From assembly GCF_024345835.1 (NCBI RefSeq), contig NZ_JAGQBW010000017.1, forward strand, positions 1-63,721: a stretch of 63,721 nucleotides of DNA. Direction: 5' to 3'. Position numbers and translations under genes: made by a program. The notes beneath the pieces are model-generated. The model ran no database searches. It was not told the DNA's origin and saw nothing but the letters and a program-made list of their open reading frames with translations. This DNA is from Synechococcus sp. HJ21-Hayes (GTDB lineage Bacteria; Cyanobacteriota; Cyanobacteriia; PCC-6307; Cyanobiaceae). Each line of letters starts with the position of its first letter. Positions within the stretch are counted from its first letter, which is position 1. This document shows positions 15,825 to 23,762 of the stretch, piece by piece.

Positions 15825-16340
15825 ATGAGCCCGACACCACACGCCCACCGCCCTAGGCCCCAGCAGGCCACCGCTCGCGTGACGACATCAGGTCGTTCCC
15901 GAAGCCCGTTGCGCTCGCCTCATGCTGCTGCTGATGCCTTGGTGGTGGAGCACCTGCCCTTCGCCGCCAAGGTGGCAGCCAACTACGCCCGCCGCACTGG
16001 TCACCCCAAGGAAGACCTGGAGCAGCTGGCGGCAATCGGGCTGATCAAAGCCTCACGCCGCTACGACATCCACCGCCCGGGCCGCAGCCCCAACCACTTC
16101 ATCGCCTACGCCAGGCCGTTCGTGAATGGCGAGATCACGCACTACCTGCGCGACAAGGGGTTCTTGATTTCAGTGCCAGGCCGCTGGCGGGAGCTGCATG
16201 CGCGTGGACAGAAGTTACTGCGGGAGGGTGTCCCGACTGATCACATCCCCCAACAGCTGGGCCTGAGTGGCCAACGGTGGGCTGAGATTTCTGCGGCCTG
16301 TGCGGTGCGGGTGATTGCTATTGCTAACTTGGCTGAATAA
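15825..16340 (+). CDS. sigma-70-family factor lacking a clear region 4
   Basis: 171 residues. Region 2 is evident: VVEHLPFAAKVAANYARRTG, then EDLEQLAAIGLIKASRRYD and a stretch equal to FIAYARPFVNGEITHYLRDKG, close to SigB/SigF-type group 3 factors. Region 3 follows (ISVPGRWRELHARGQKLL). The protein then ends with a short helix pair (TDHIPQQLGLSGQRWAEI); a normal -35-binding region 4 is absent or very short. It may direct late transcription of the packaging and capsid genes. It lies between terL and the portal gene. Confidence 0.75.
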   Translation: MSPTPHAHRPRPQQATARVTTSGRSRSPLRSPHAAADALVVEHLPFAAKVAANYARRTGHPKEDLEQLAAIGLIKASRRYDIHRPGRSPNHFIAYARPFVNGEITHYLRDKGFLISVPGRWRELHARGQKLLREGVPTDHIPQQLGLSGQRWAEISAACAVRVIAIANLAE

Positions 16341-16423
16341 AGCCCGCGAGAACAGCTCGGTAGGCGAACTTGCGTCCACTGCTCATTGCGGAAGCCGGAA
16401 AAGCTTATCGCGGAATAATCAGG

Positions 16424-16735
16424 CTAGGGACGCCCTTTTCCAAATAAATAACCGAGCGCAGCAGTGACGATGGGGGCAATGTATTTCCATATTTCTGTCA
16501 CATCACTCGTGCCCGCATTCGACTTGAGGAGCAAGACTCCGCTCACTAATCCTCCAATCGCAAGGCCGCCTAGCACTGCCAGGCCAGCAATATTGCTAGG
16601 CGCAGAGTCGCCTGTGCCAAAAAGTCTTCCAAGCTGACCGGCATCAAGCTTTTTCTCATCCATCCTCTGCTGCCAATCATCTGTCGGCTGCGTATACGTA
16701 GCGCTACGGTTTTGAGAAGACTCAGTTAGGCTCAC
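16424..16735 (-). CDS. small membrane protein
   Basis: 103 residues. The first 45 are polar and soluble; then a hydrophobic segment (IAGLAVLGGLAIGGLVSGVLLL, about 49-70) and a second one (IAPIVTAALGYLFG) follow. It overlaps its upstream partner by ATGA (16732-16735). The pair is on the opposite strand to the packaging cluster and visibly richer in A and T, like an independently acquired cargo unit. Function unknown. Confidence 0.6.
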   Translation of the reverse strand: MSLTESSQNRSATYTQPTDDWQQRMDEKKLDAGQLGRLFGTGDSAPSNIAGLAVLGGLAIGGLVSGVLLLKSNAGTSDVTEIWKYIAPIVTAALGYLFGKGRP

Positions 16736-17001
16736 TGGCCATCCTCCCTTGTTCCATCACTCAGGAGCAAATTGACCGCATGTTGGAACATGCAACCGCA
16801 ACGTGAGCACCCAACTAGAACGACGGGAATCGAGGGGCCGCCAATTCGCACCACACTTGGATCATTCTGAAGGACGATAAGGCTCTCGCCGACGATTTGG
16901 AATTGATTTCCGCCGCACCTAGGGCAGGGTAATGTCGCGCTTTCGCGCGTCAGCGAATCTGAGATCAGCTGAAAGCGTTTCTGGTCCATTGAAAGATTCA
17001 T
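16732..17001 (-). CDS. zinc-ribbon protein
   Basis: About 89 residues from the ATG at 17001; the frame is open to 17046, and an AGGAGG lies directly before 17001, so the next ATG at 16989 is also possible. CPRCGG near the middle and CSRCGC later form a two-knuckle zinc ribbon around FQIVGESLIVLQND. Short zinc ribbons of this kind occur in nucleic-acid or signalling proteins. It is coupled to the downstream membrane protein, so the two probably work together. Confidence 0.6.
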   Translation of the reverse strand: MNLSMDQKRFQLISDSLTRESATLPCPRCGGNQFQIVGESLIVLQNDPSVVRIGGPSIPVVLVGCSRCGCMFQHAVNLLLSDGTREDGQ

Positions 17002-17259
17002 CCTCCTAAAGCGTTCCTGTTTCTTCGCTGGTCTCCAAAGTGGCATAGAAGAAGGCGATAGCTTGCCCGTGTTTTCGTGAAGATGGCCGCAAACATTTCT
17101 AGCCTAGGGCCGAATAGTTGACGAGTAAACCTCTGTGTAGGCCCGACAGCCAAATGCTGCTGGCAGCGCTGATGCCCTCCGGCAATAGCGATCAGTCATT
17201 AAGCCAAGTTGCCCTCATCAATCTCGAGTTCCTTTAGCTGGCCTCTGGATCCAACCCTG

Positions 17260-18597
17260 ATGGCCCTGCTCCCGCGCCTGGACTTGGTCCAAGACTGCTG
17301 GGACCTCCTCGCCGGCCGCAAGGAGCACTACCTCCCCCGCGGTGAACGAGAACCTGAAACCGCCTACCGACGCCGGTTGGAGGCGGCTCTGCCCTCAGGG
17401 TTCTTCCGCGATGCCCTGCGCACCTTCGCGGGGATGCTGGCCTCCAGCCACTGGCGTGAGCTGCCGGCCTCGCTGCAGGCGGTGATCAGTGATGTGGATG
17501 GACGCGGCACCGACCTGGGTGTGTTCCTCGAGCGCGCCGACGTGCTGGTGCTCCGCGATGGTGCAGCACTGATTGGCGTGCTGCCACCGCAGCACCTCTG
17601 GCCCAGCGAGGGCGACCGCCAGCAGGCGCTGCGCCGTGGCGATCGCCTCTCCCTGCCGCGTCTTGCTCTGCTGGAGCGCCGCGACGTCCTGAACTGGCAC
17701 TTGCCCGGACCCCAGTCCCTACCTGATGCGGTCAGCTTTCGGCTGCCCAACCCCAAGGCCCAGGACGAGCCCCTGGACCCGGATCGACCCCAGCATCCAT
17801 GGCTCTACGGCTCCGTTGCGCTTGATGGCGAGGGGATGAGCGTGGAAACCATCGAGCTGGTGGCAGACCCGCAGGCCCCATCTGGCTGGCGACCGCAACG
17901 CACGGGGTTGCAGCACTACCGCGGCATCGGCCAGCTGCCCCTGATCTGGTACGCCAGTGATGGCGCCGCTTTTGGCGAGGGTGACCTGCCGCACCTTGGC
18001 CTGGCTCATCAGTACCTCAATCACTTCCGCTGCCAGAGCGACTACCAGGAGCTGCTGTACCGAACAGCTCTGCCGGTGGGTGTGCGTACAGGGGTCGTGG
18101 GCCCGATGGGGAGCGGCACCAGCGAGCCGGTCGTGCTGGGGCCCAACAGCGTGATCGATCTGCCCGATGGGGCCAGCTTCCAGTTCGTGGAGATCCAGGC
18201 CCGCTCCTTGGCCGAGCACCGCGCCTGGCTGGAATCCCTCGACCAGGGCATGCGCCGTGACGCCCTGATCCCATCCGGCGCCCAGGGGGCTCCACGCACC
18301 GCCACCGAAATTTCCCTGGCGGCCTCGCAGGCCTATGCGCTGCTGCAGAGCCAGGCGATCCAGAAGGCCTCGATGTTCTCCTCTCTGCTGCAGCACTGGT
18401 GCGCGATCACCGGAGAACCAGTTCCCGTGCAGGAGGGCCCGGCGCTGCTGGTGGAGATCAGCCCTCTGGCACCGGCGCCTAAGCCGCAACCCACCGTTGC
18501 CGAAATGCTGCAGCTGCATGAGCGCGGCATCGTGAGCGAGCAGGCCCTGCGGCAATGGCTGGGGGATCTGGCCGGTGTGGCACCGGCTTCTGCATGA
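17260..18597 (+). CDS. phage portal-type protein (DUF4055)
   Basis: 445 residues from the ATG at 17260; the frame is open from a TTG at 17209. The start (YLPRGEREPETAYRRRLEAALPSGFFRDALRTFAGML) matches the DUF4055 portal-like family of tailed-phage heads. The body has repeated strands and a long helix (EHRAWLESLDQGM), then an ATEISLAASQAYALLQ helix typical of portal crowns. It should form the dodecameric ring at one capsid vertex through which terminase pumps DNA. It follows terL and precedes scaffold and capsid genes, as in ordinary head clusters. Confidence 0.8.
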   Translation: MALLPRLDLVQDCWDLLAGRKEHYLPRGEREPETAYRRRLEAALPSGFFRDALRTFAGMLASSHWRELPASLQAVISDVDGRGTDLGVFLERADVLVLRDGAALIGVLPPQHLWPSEGDRQQALRRGDRLSLPRLALLERRDVLNWHLPGPQSLPDAVSFRLPNPKAQDEPLDPDRPQHPWLYGSVALDGEGMSVETIELVADPQAPSGWRPQRTGLQHYRGIGQLPLIWYASDGAAFGEGDLPHLGLAHQYLNHFRCQSDYQELLYRTALPVGVRTGVVGPMGSGTSEPVVLGPNSVIDLPDGASFQFVEIQARSLAEHRAWLESLDQGMRRDALIPSGAQGAPRTATEISLAASQAYALLQSQAIQKASMFSSLLQHWCAITGEPVPVQEGPALLVEISPLAPAPKPQPTVAEMLQLHERGIVSEQALRQWLGDLAGVAPASA

Positions 18598-19121
18598 CCA
18601 TCAGCAGCAAAGTGCCCAGCGCGCCAGGTGGTGCGACGTGGCAACCGCAAGACCAGGAGGCCATCCGCCAGTGTCTGGCGCTGCCCGCCACCGTTCCCTG
18701 TCTGGATGCCATCGGGCGGGCGATGGCGGATCTGCTGCGCCAACACCCGGCTGGTGTGCTGAGCGCCCGCGCCCTGCTGGATGCGGTGGCCCTAATCGAT
18801 CAGCAACTCCTGGACGGTGACATCGAGCGGGAGCAGGCGATCCAGAAGCGCAGCCACTCGGGGCCGATCGCCGGCTCGGTCGCCGCGGCTGGTGATGCAC
18901 CCCTGCAGAAAGCCGACGTGATCGAGTACGACACGGCGCTCCTGCGTGAGGAGAGCGAGACCACCTACGCCAACCCCAGTTCGTCCGCCATGGGACTGCT
19001 ACGTCAGCGGCGTCGCTATGCCGACCAGCTGCTGTTGCTGTTGCCCTCCCTCAGCAGCTGGGTGCAATTCACCGCCCAGGCCACAGGGCAGCTGGGCACA
19101 ACGCCGATGCTGCGGGGTTGA
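18594..19121 (+). CDS. virion-cluster protein of unknown function
   Basis: 175 residues from the ATG at 18594, which overlaps the portal stop as ATGA. Mostly helical and Gln/Leu-rich, with AIGRAMADLLRQHPAGVLS in the first half and LLRQRRRYADQLLLLLPSL near the end. Tight coupling to the portal suggests a head completion, head-joining or internal protein. No family recognised. Confidence 0.55.
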   Translation: MTISSKVPSAPGGATWQPQDQEAIRQCLALPATVPCLDAIGRAMADLLRQHPAGVLSARALLDAVALIDQQLLDGDIEREQAIQKRSHSGPIAGSVAAAGDAPLQKADVIEYDTALLREESETTYANPSSSAMGLLRQRRRYADQLLLLLPSLSSWVQFTAQATGQLGTTPMLRG

Positions 19122-19124
19122 GCG

Positions 19125-19718
19125 ATGACCACAAGCCCCAGACGTTTCACCAGCAACCAACATCCACGGACAGCCGGGTCCTGGCCAGCTACGCCCCTGC
19201 AGCCGTTTGCCAATGCACGCCTGCTGCTGGCGGAGAACGCCATCCCCGGTGACACCACCTCTGCTGTGGTGGCGGCGCATGTGTTCGAGTGCTTTCTGGT
19301 GCGCGCCAACTACATCTCCGCCAAGGAGAACGGCCCTGGGGTCGACACCGGCGACTTCACCTACAGCGGCATGATCTGCCGGGCCACTCGCCTGCCGCCT
19401 CACCCTGGCGCCATCTGGCTCAGCAGCACCTTGAGCTGGCAGCAGAACGGCCGCCGCGTTGCCAGCGGTGGCGGCGTCGCACCGGGAGGTGCGCTCAGCA
19501 GCACCGTGGTGGCCCCCTGCGAGGGACTGATCTGGCTGGGGGATCTCAGCTTGCTCAACGCTGCGGGCGCTGCTGATGTGGATCCCTACGCCCAGCACAC
19601 CGCCTTTGTGGTGCTGGAGTTCGGCGCCGATTACGGCTCCGGCGGCATCGGTTTCCTGGTGCAGCCGCTGATCGGCGAGCGGGTGTTCGGGACCCTCAAG
19701 CCGAATCGAGTCGTCTGA
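19125..19718 (+). CDS. virion-cluster protein of unknown function
   Basis: 197 residues, mainly beta-type, rich in Gly, Ser and Ala (WLSSTLSWQQNGRRVASGGGVAPGG; FVVLEFGADYGSGGIGFLV). The composition suits a capsid decoration or adaptor protein. It begins 3 bp after the previous stop, in the head operon. No family recognised. Confidence 0.5.
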   Translation: MTTSPRRFTSNQHPRTAGSWPATPLQPFANARLLLAENAIPGDTTSAVVAAHVFECFLVRANYISAKENGPGVDTGDFTYSGMICRATRLPPHPGAIWLSSTLSWQQNGRRVASGGGVAPGGALSSTVVAPCEGLIWLGDLSLLNAAGAADVDPYAQHTAFVVLEFGADYGSGGIGFLVQPLIGERVFGTLKPNRVV

Positions 19719-19788
19719 TTCCTGCCTCGGCAACAGGGGGTGGCAGCGCCGTGATGGGCTGCCATCCCACTGACAGCCGAGACGGGTC

Positions 19789-20649
19789 ATGGCCACTGCA
19801 TCTGCAACCCCCAGCACCAGCACCGCCCGCAGCGGGGTTGATGGCAACGAACTCCTGGACCTCCGCGAACCGGAGGCCAGCGAGCAGGACAGCACTCAGG
19901 CCGAGCACAGCAGTGGCTCTGATGCTGCAACCACTGCCAATGAACCCACCCAGGGATCCGGCGGCGATGGCCTCAGCGAAGCCCTCAAGGCCGAGCGCCG
20001 CCGCAGCAACAACCTCGAAAAAGAACTGCGCGGGCTGCGGCAGCAGCTCACCCGCTTCTCGGAGATCAACCCCGAGGAGTACGCCCGCCTGCAGGAGGCC
20101 GAACGCCAAAAGCAGCACCTCGAGCAGCAACTGGAGCTACGGGAACGCCAGATGGAGGAGGCCGCCGCCAAACGGGTGGCAGCCGTCAGTGCCGAGCGCG
20201 ACGCCGCCCATGAGCGGGTGCAGGAGCTACGCAAGGAGCGACTTCTGGAGCGCGCCTTTTCAGAAGCGGAAGGGCGCACCGGCGGCGATGGGCGCGGCAC
20301 CTTCTTCCAGGTGTTCCGCTCGATGCTCTGGGACTGCTTCCGGCTTGGCAGCAGCAAGGACGGCAGCGATGCGCTCGAACCGTTGGACGCTCAGGGCCAG
20401 CCGCTGCTGGGTGATGACGGCCGGCCGATGACCACGGCCGACTACCTCGATCAGCTGCGCATCCACCCCGTGTATGGATTCCTGTTCCAGCAGCGCGGCG
20501 CCATGGGCACGGGCGCTTTGCCCGCGGGCACTGCTGCCGGCAGCCTCGGCGCCAGCGGTTTTGGCGAGGTGATCAATCCACAGGCGATGAGCGCCAGCGA
20601 GCTGTACCGGGCCGGCTTTGCCCTCAATGGCCGCAGCCCGCGCAGCTGA
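19789..20649 (+). CDS. putative capsid scaffolding protein
   Basis: 286 residues. Disordered acidic N-terminus (to about 60), a long charged coiled coil (about 65-155, with LKAERRRSNNLEKELRGLRQ and EEAAAKRVAAVSAERDAAHE), then a Gly/Ala-rich C-terminus with a small conserved-looking helix (PQAMSASELYRAGFALNG). This is the build of dsDNA-phage scaffolding proteins, whose C-terminal helix binds the coat protein. It lies upstream of the major capsid gene, with unrelated genes between. Confidence 0.65.
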   Translation: MATASATPSTSTARSGVDGNELLDLREPEASEQDSTQAEHSSGSDAATTANEPTQGSGGDGLSEALKAERRRSNNLEKELRGLRQQLTRFSEINPEEYARLQEAERQKQHLEQQLELRERQMEEAAAKRVAAVSAERDAAHERVQELRKERLLERAFSEAEGRTGGDGRGTFFQVFRSMLWDCFRLGSSKDGSDALEPLDAQGQPLLGDDGRPMTTADYLDQLRIHPVYGFLFQQRGAMGTGALPAGTAAGSLGASGFGEVINPQAMSASELYRAGFALNGRSPRS

Positions 20650-20654
20650 GCGCC

Positions 20655-20939
20655 ATGACGCGCTGGCACTACTACCTGGCCTTTTGGAGCCGTCGCTCCA
20701 CTGCCACCGTGGTTCCGGCGCTGAATCGCAGCCAGGCCAGGGATCGTGCTCAGGCCAGGCAGAAAGCCGGCTACGGCGGCTTGGTGGCGATCCAGCAAGC
20801 CAATAAGGCCGACCGCCGCCTGATCCGACAGGGCGTTTGGGTGCGGCGGCGCCGCAATGGCAGCAGCCCCCAGTTCGGCTCAGCTCCCGCTCGTGCGGCA
20901 GCGCGCAGGCAACGGAGCCGCTACCGGCCCTGGCTTTGA
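20655..20939 (+). CDS. small basic protein
   Basis: 94 residues with many Arg (RRRRNGSS, RAAARRQRSRYR), starting 5 bp after the scaffold stop. A nucleic-acid-binding or DNA-compaction role in the head is conceivable, but nothing in the sequence proves it. The hairpin at 20982-21000 probably ends this transcript. Confidence 0.4.
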   Translation: MTRWHYYLAFWSRRSTATVVPALNRSQARDRAQARQKAGYGGLVAIQQANKADRRLIRQGVWVRRRRNGSSPQFGSAPARAAARRQRSRYRPWL

Positions 20940-20981
20940 AATCAGCCACTGGCCTGGAGGTGAGCTGGCCAAGGGCAGAAA

Positions 20982-21000
20982 GGCCCGGCAACGCCGGGCC
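20982..21000. terminator. GC-rich hairpin, likely bidirectional terminator
   Basis: GGCCCGGC at 20982-20989 and GCCGGGCC at 20993-21000 form a perfect 8-bp stem with loop AAC. It lies between the end of the rightward scaffold operon and the end of the leftward small gene at 21015. No long U-tract on either side. Confidence 0.5.
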
Positions 21001-21014
21001 ACAAGGCCGCCGCA

Positions 21015-21230
21015 TCAGAGCACCGAGACGGTGCCGAGGCGCTTGGCGGCCAGCTTGCGGGCCAGCTGATGGGCCAGCTCAGCCGGCAGAAAGCGAGGCT
21101 TCTTCACGGGCTTGCCGCGGCGGCCATAGAAGACCGTGACGCGCTCGGCAGCGGCGACCTTGAGCCCAGCCGGGTAGCTGTGCAGCACCAGCTGACGGAT
21201 CGGACAGGCCAGAGGAGCAGAGGAGGCCAT
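21015..21230 (-). CDS. small basic protein (71 aa)
   Basis: The ORF starts at the ATG at 21230 (MASSAPLACPIRQLVLHSYP) and ends at 21015. It has a beta-like LKVAAAERVTVFYGRRGKPV segment and a Lys/Arg-rich helical C-terminus. Longer starts run into the structured region 21239-21375 and are not credible. Function unknown. It is convergent with the scaffold operon. Confidence 0.45.
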   Translation of the reverse strand: MASSAPLACPIRQLVLHSYPAGLKVAAAERVTVFYGRRGKPVKKPRFLPAELAHQLARKLAAKRLGTVSVL

Positions 21231-21238
21231 GGGACGGA

Positions 21239-21375
21239 GGCGAGGAACACCTGTCCCAACGCCCCGGACGACACGCCCTGGCAAGGGCCGCGCAGCGGCT
21301 CGCGTTAGCCCTTGCCAGGGTGGGGCGAGCAGGGCGCAGCCCTGCGCTCCGGGGCAGTGCTGGTGATTCCTCGCC
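21239..21375. ncRNA. 137-nt nested, branched palindrome (structured RNA or DNA site)
   Basis: Outer stem GGCGAGGAA (21239-21247) with TTCCTCGCC (21367-21375), extended by CACC/GGTG with one bulged A. Then GCCCCGG (21261-21267) with CCGGGGC (21349-21355). Inside are two arms: a 13-bp perfect stem, CCCTGGCAAGGGC (21276-21288) with GCCCTTGCCAGGG (21308-21320), and a 7-bp hairpin 21329-21345 with loop GCA. This is a three-way junction in a non-coding, divergent intergenic region of the capsid cluster. Whether it acts as RNA, packaging site or recombination site is unknown. Confidence 0.6.
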
Positions 21376-21446
21376 GACCCCATGGCCGGATGGCTGCCGG
21401 GGCCTGGTTGAGACAGCAGCCGCAACACCGGCTGTAGAACGTGGCG

Positions 21447-22121
21447 ATGACGGCTCCTGAGAACGCCCACAGCCAGCGCTACACCGATGCCCTGGGCTGG
21501 GCGGCTGAGCTGCACCGCGGTCAGCGGCGCAAGGGCAAGCCGGTTCCTTACATCGCCCACCTCATTGCCGTGAGTGCTCTGGTGTGGGAGGACGGCGGCA
21601 GCGAAAACCAGGCAATCGCGGGTCTGCTGCACGACGCCATCGAGGATGCGGGCCAGAGCCAGGCCTCGATTGCTGCACGCTTTGGCGCGGAGGTGGCCGC
21701 GATCGTGGTGGACTGCACCGACACCGCTGGCCCCGTGGAGCCCGGCGCCGAGAAGGAACCTTGGCTGCTGCGCAAGACCCGCTACATCGCCTCACTGGAG
21801 GAAAAGCCGCAGACCTCTCTGCTGGTGACGGCAGCTGACAAGGCCCACAACGCCCGTGACCTGGTGCTCGATGCGCGCAGCAACCCCAATGACTGGGAGC
21901 GTTTCACGGCTGGGCTGGAGGGCAGTGCCTGGTACCTGCTGCGCGTGCAGCAGGCCCTGAGCCATCGCTTGCCGGAGAGTCGCTCCACCGCCCTGCTGGC
22001 AGAAGCGGTGCAGGAACTGCTCAGCAGCGAGCCCTACCGGCGTCTGGTGCCCCATGGCATCGCGCCGGCGGTGTGGGCTGCCAGTTACCTGGAGCGGCCA
22101 GAGGCCCATCCCCAGCCTTGA
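21447..22121 (+). CDS. HD-domain phosphohydrolase (RelA/SpoT hydrolase-like)
   Basis: 224 residues from the ATG at 21447 (GTG at 21441 also possible). RGQRRKGKPVPYIAHLIAV, then IAGLLHDAIEDAG near 57-70 (the HD pair) and VTAADKAHNARDL near 130 (the distal Asp-containing motif) match the hydrolase domain of SpoT and small Mesh1-type proteins, which degrade (p)ppGpp or related nucleotides. The closing two-thirds are helical. Placed among capsid genes, it may keep the host's stringent response low during multiplication or disarm nucleotide-based signalling. The substrate is not proven. Confidence 0.78.
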   Translation: MTAPENAHSQRYTDALGWAAELHRGQRRKGKPVPYIAHLIAVSALVWEDGGSENQAIAGLLHDAIEDAGQSQASIAARFGAEVAAIVVDCTDTAGPVEPGAEKEPWLLRKTRYIASLEEKPQTSLLVTAADKAHNARDLVLDARSNPNDWERFTAGLEGSAWYLLRVQQALSHRLPESRSTALLAEAVQELLSSEPYRRLVPHGIAPAVWAASYLERPEAHPQP

Positions 22122-22160
22122 ACGTCCTGCGGCCGTTCTCAGCGCTGCGGCCAGGCTGGT

Positions 22161-22418
22161 TCAATTGTCTGGATCGCGGCGCCGGGCACTGACGATGCTG
22201 CCGCCACCGAGCAAGGCCAGGCTGGTGCCAACCGCCGTCTCAAAGGTCTGCTGCAGGTTCTCGGCGTAGCTGCTGCACACCGGGCCAAGCCGCCGCTGCA
22301 GACCAAGCCAGAAGCAACCGCCCAGGCCAGCGGCATAGAGCGCGAACTGGGCGATGAACACCCCAGCCACCGCCCGCAGCAGGAAGCGCTCGCGATCAAA
22401 TCCATCGCCACCAGCCAT
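22161..22418 (-). CDS. holin-like small membrane protein
   Basis: 85 residues. One long hydrophobic segment (AVAGVFIAQFALYAAGLGGCFWLGL, about 17-41) and a second weaker one (TAVGTSLALLGGGSI), with a charged tail. Size and position, 17 bp after the putative cysteine peptidase gene on the same strand, fit a holin or lysis regulator. No family motif, so the role is an inference. Confidence 0.5.
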   Translation of the reverse strand: MAGGDGFDRERFLLRAVAGVFIAQFALYAAGLGGCFWLGLQRRLGPVCSSYAENLQQTFETAVGTSLALLGGGSIVSARRRDPDN

Positions 22419-22435
22419 GGCAGTGCTCCTTGGGG

Positions 22436-23182
22436 TCAGGGATGGCAGGTGAGCAGCCAGCCGGTGCAGGGACCATCCGCCTGCCAGCGCGGCAGCCAGT
22501 TCTTCCAGCTGTAGTGCTGCCCTGCTCCATTGGTGTTGGCGGTGTAGCCGCCATGGATCAGGTCGGCCTCACCGTTGGGGTCGTTGTGGATGGCGACTGT
22601 CTCGGTGAAACCGATCACCACGCTCCAGTGACCGCCGCCGCTGGGGGCTGAGGCGGGGCCGTGGTGCAGCCAGCCCACCGCCACCGGCCGCCCCAGGTTG
22701 ATCTGCTCCTCCAGCGTTGCGCGCTGCCCGTTGGTGGCGAAGTTGGCGGTCAGCCCCAGGGACCGCAACGCCGCCAACTGCGCTTCTGCCGAGGTGGTGT
22801 CGCCATAGCGAGCACGGATGACGTTGTAGGCGTCATCGCCACTGACCTTGCCCCAGAAGCGGGCGAGCATGGCGCAGCTGCTGGAGAAGCACTCGCGGTA
22901 GCCGGTGCCTGAGGCGTTGTCGTTCTGGTTCTCCCAGGCCACCGGCAGCGGATTGACATGGGACGGAGCCGGCGGCGCCGAGGAGAAGGTCTGCCGCCAG
23001 GGGGCGGACTCGGTGAGGATCGTCGGATCGGCCGCTATGACCGCCTGGCGCAACTGCTCGATGCCGTCCGTTTGCTGAGGCTGAGCCTTCCAGTTGTCCC
23101 AGAACTGGCGCCAGCGCTCAGCGTTGAACGGCGCCTGGGCAGCAGGCGCAACGGCAGCCGGAGCGGGAGAGCTTGGAGACAT
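22436..23182 (-). CDS. C39-like cysteine peptidase/putative lysin
   Basis: 248 residues. A Pro/Ala-rich N-terminus, then the papain-like C39 pattern: ECFSSSCAMLARFWG with the probable nucleophile C98, GGHWSVVIGF with H185, and HNDPNG with N200/D201. C39_2-type domains cut peptides and some act on cell-wall peptides. It could be the endolysin of the element, with the adjacent membrane protein as holin, or a virion maturation protease. No secretion signal is visible. Confidence 0.65.
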   Translation of the reverse strand: MSPSSPAPAAVAPAAQAPFNAERWRQFWDNWKAQPQQTDGIEQLRQAVIAADPTILTESAPWRQTFSSAPPAPSHVNPLPVAWENQNDNASGTGYRECFSSSCAMLARFWGKVSGDDAYNVIRARYGDTTSAEAQLAALRSLGLTANFATNGQRATLEEQINLGRPVAVGWLHHGPASAPSGGGHWSVVIGFTETVAIHNDPNGEADLIHGGYTANTNGAGQHYSWKNWLPRWQADGPCTGWLLTCHP

Positions 23183-23273
23183 GGCAGCAGGGCAGTCCTC
23201 TGCTGTTGCCGTTTCGCCAATCCAGTCAGCCGCATTCGGCGCAAACTGTGGGGTAGGTCATCCAAGTCGGCTG

Positions 23274-23678
23274 ATGTGCCTCCTGCCTGAGAGCCACGAG
23301 CACTACTGCCAGCTGGCGCGCAATCTCGAGGATGAAAAGTTGCTGGAGCTCGATGCCCACTACCGGCAGAACTCCAGGAGTTCAGTGGACTGGGAGTTGC
23401 ACGGGATCGTGATGGGCGAAATCCATCAGCGCCGCGAATTCAGGCGTCAGCAACTCGAGCATTCTCTCTGGCTCGCCAGCCGCCGCGGCCGCTTCATGGA
23501 AGCGATCAAGCGCTGGCTGATCAGCCGGGGGCTATGGAGCTCGGCCGCTCGTGAGCGCAAGCTCCCACACTCCTTGATCGGCCGGTTGCTGGTGGTGTTC
23601 TGGCAGAGCTGCCGGAGCAGCAGAAGACTGGCCATCAACACGCTTCCAGGTCGGCAGACCCCACTAGAGCAACTCTGA
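23274..23678 (+). CDS. uncharacterised helical protein
   Basis: 134 residues from the ATG at 23274, preferred over the open frame from 23094, which is the antisense of the peptidase gene. Mostly helical and Arg/Leu-rich (CQLARNLEDEKLLELDAHY; IVMGEIHQRREFRRQQLEH). The C-terminus is basic. It sits alone before the major capsid gene. No recognised family. Confidence 0.45.
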   Translation: MCLLPESHEHYCQLARNLEDEKLLELDAHYRQNSRSSVDWELHGIVMGEIHQRREFRRQQLEHSLWLASRRGRFMEAIKRWLISRGLWSSAARERKLPHSLIGRLLVVFWQSCRSSRRLAINTLPGRQTPLEQL

Positions 23679-23762
23679 GGGGACGGGCGACGGCCCAAAA
23701 CGCTCAGCGCAGCTGCTCGGCAATAGCCCCTGACATCACTGGGGCCTGGCCCCACCTGTGCC

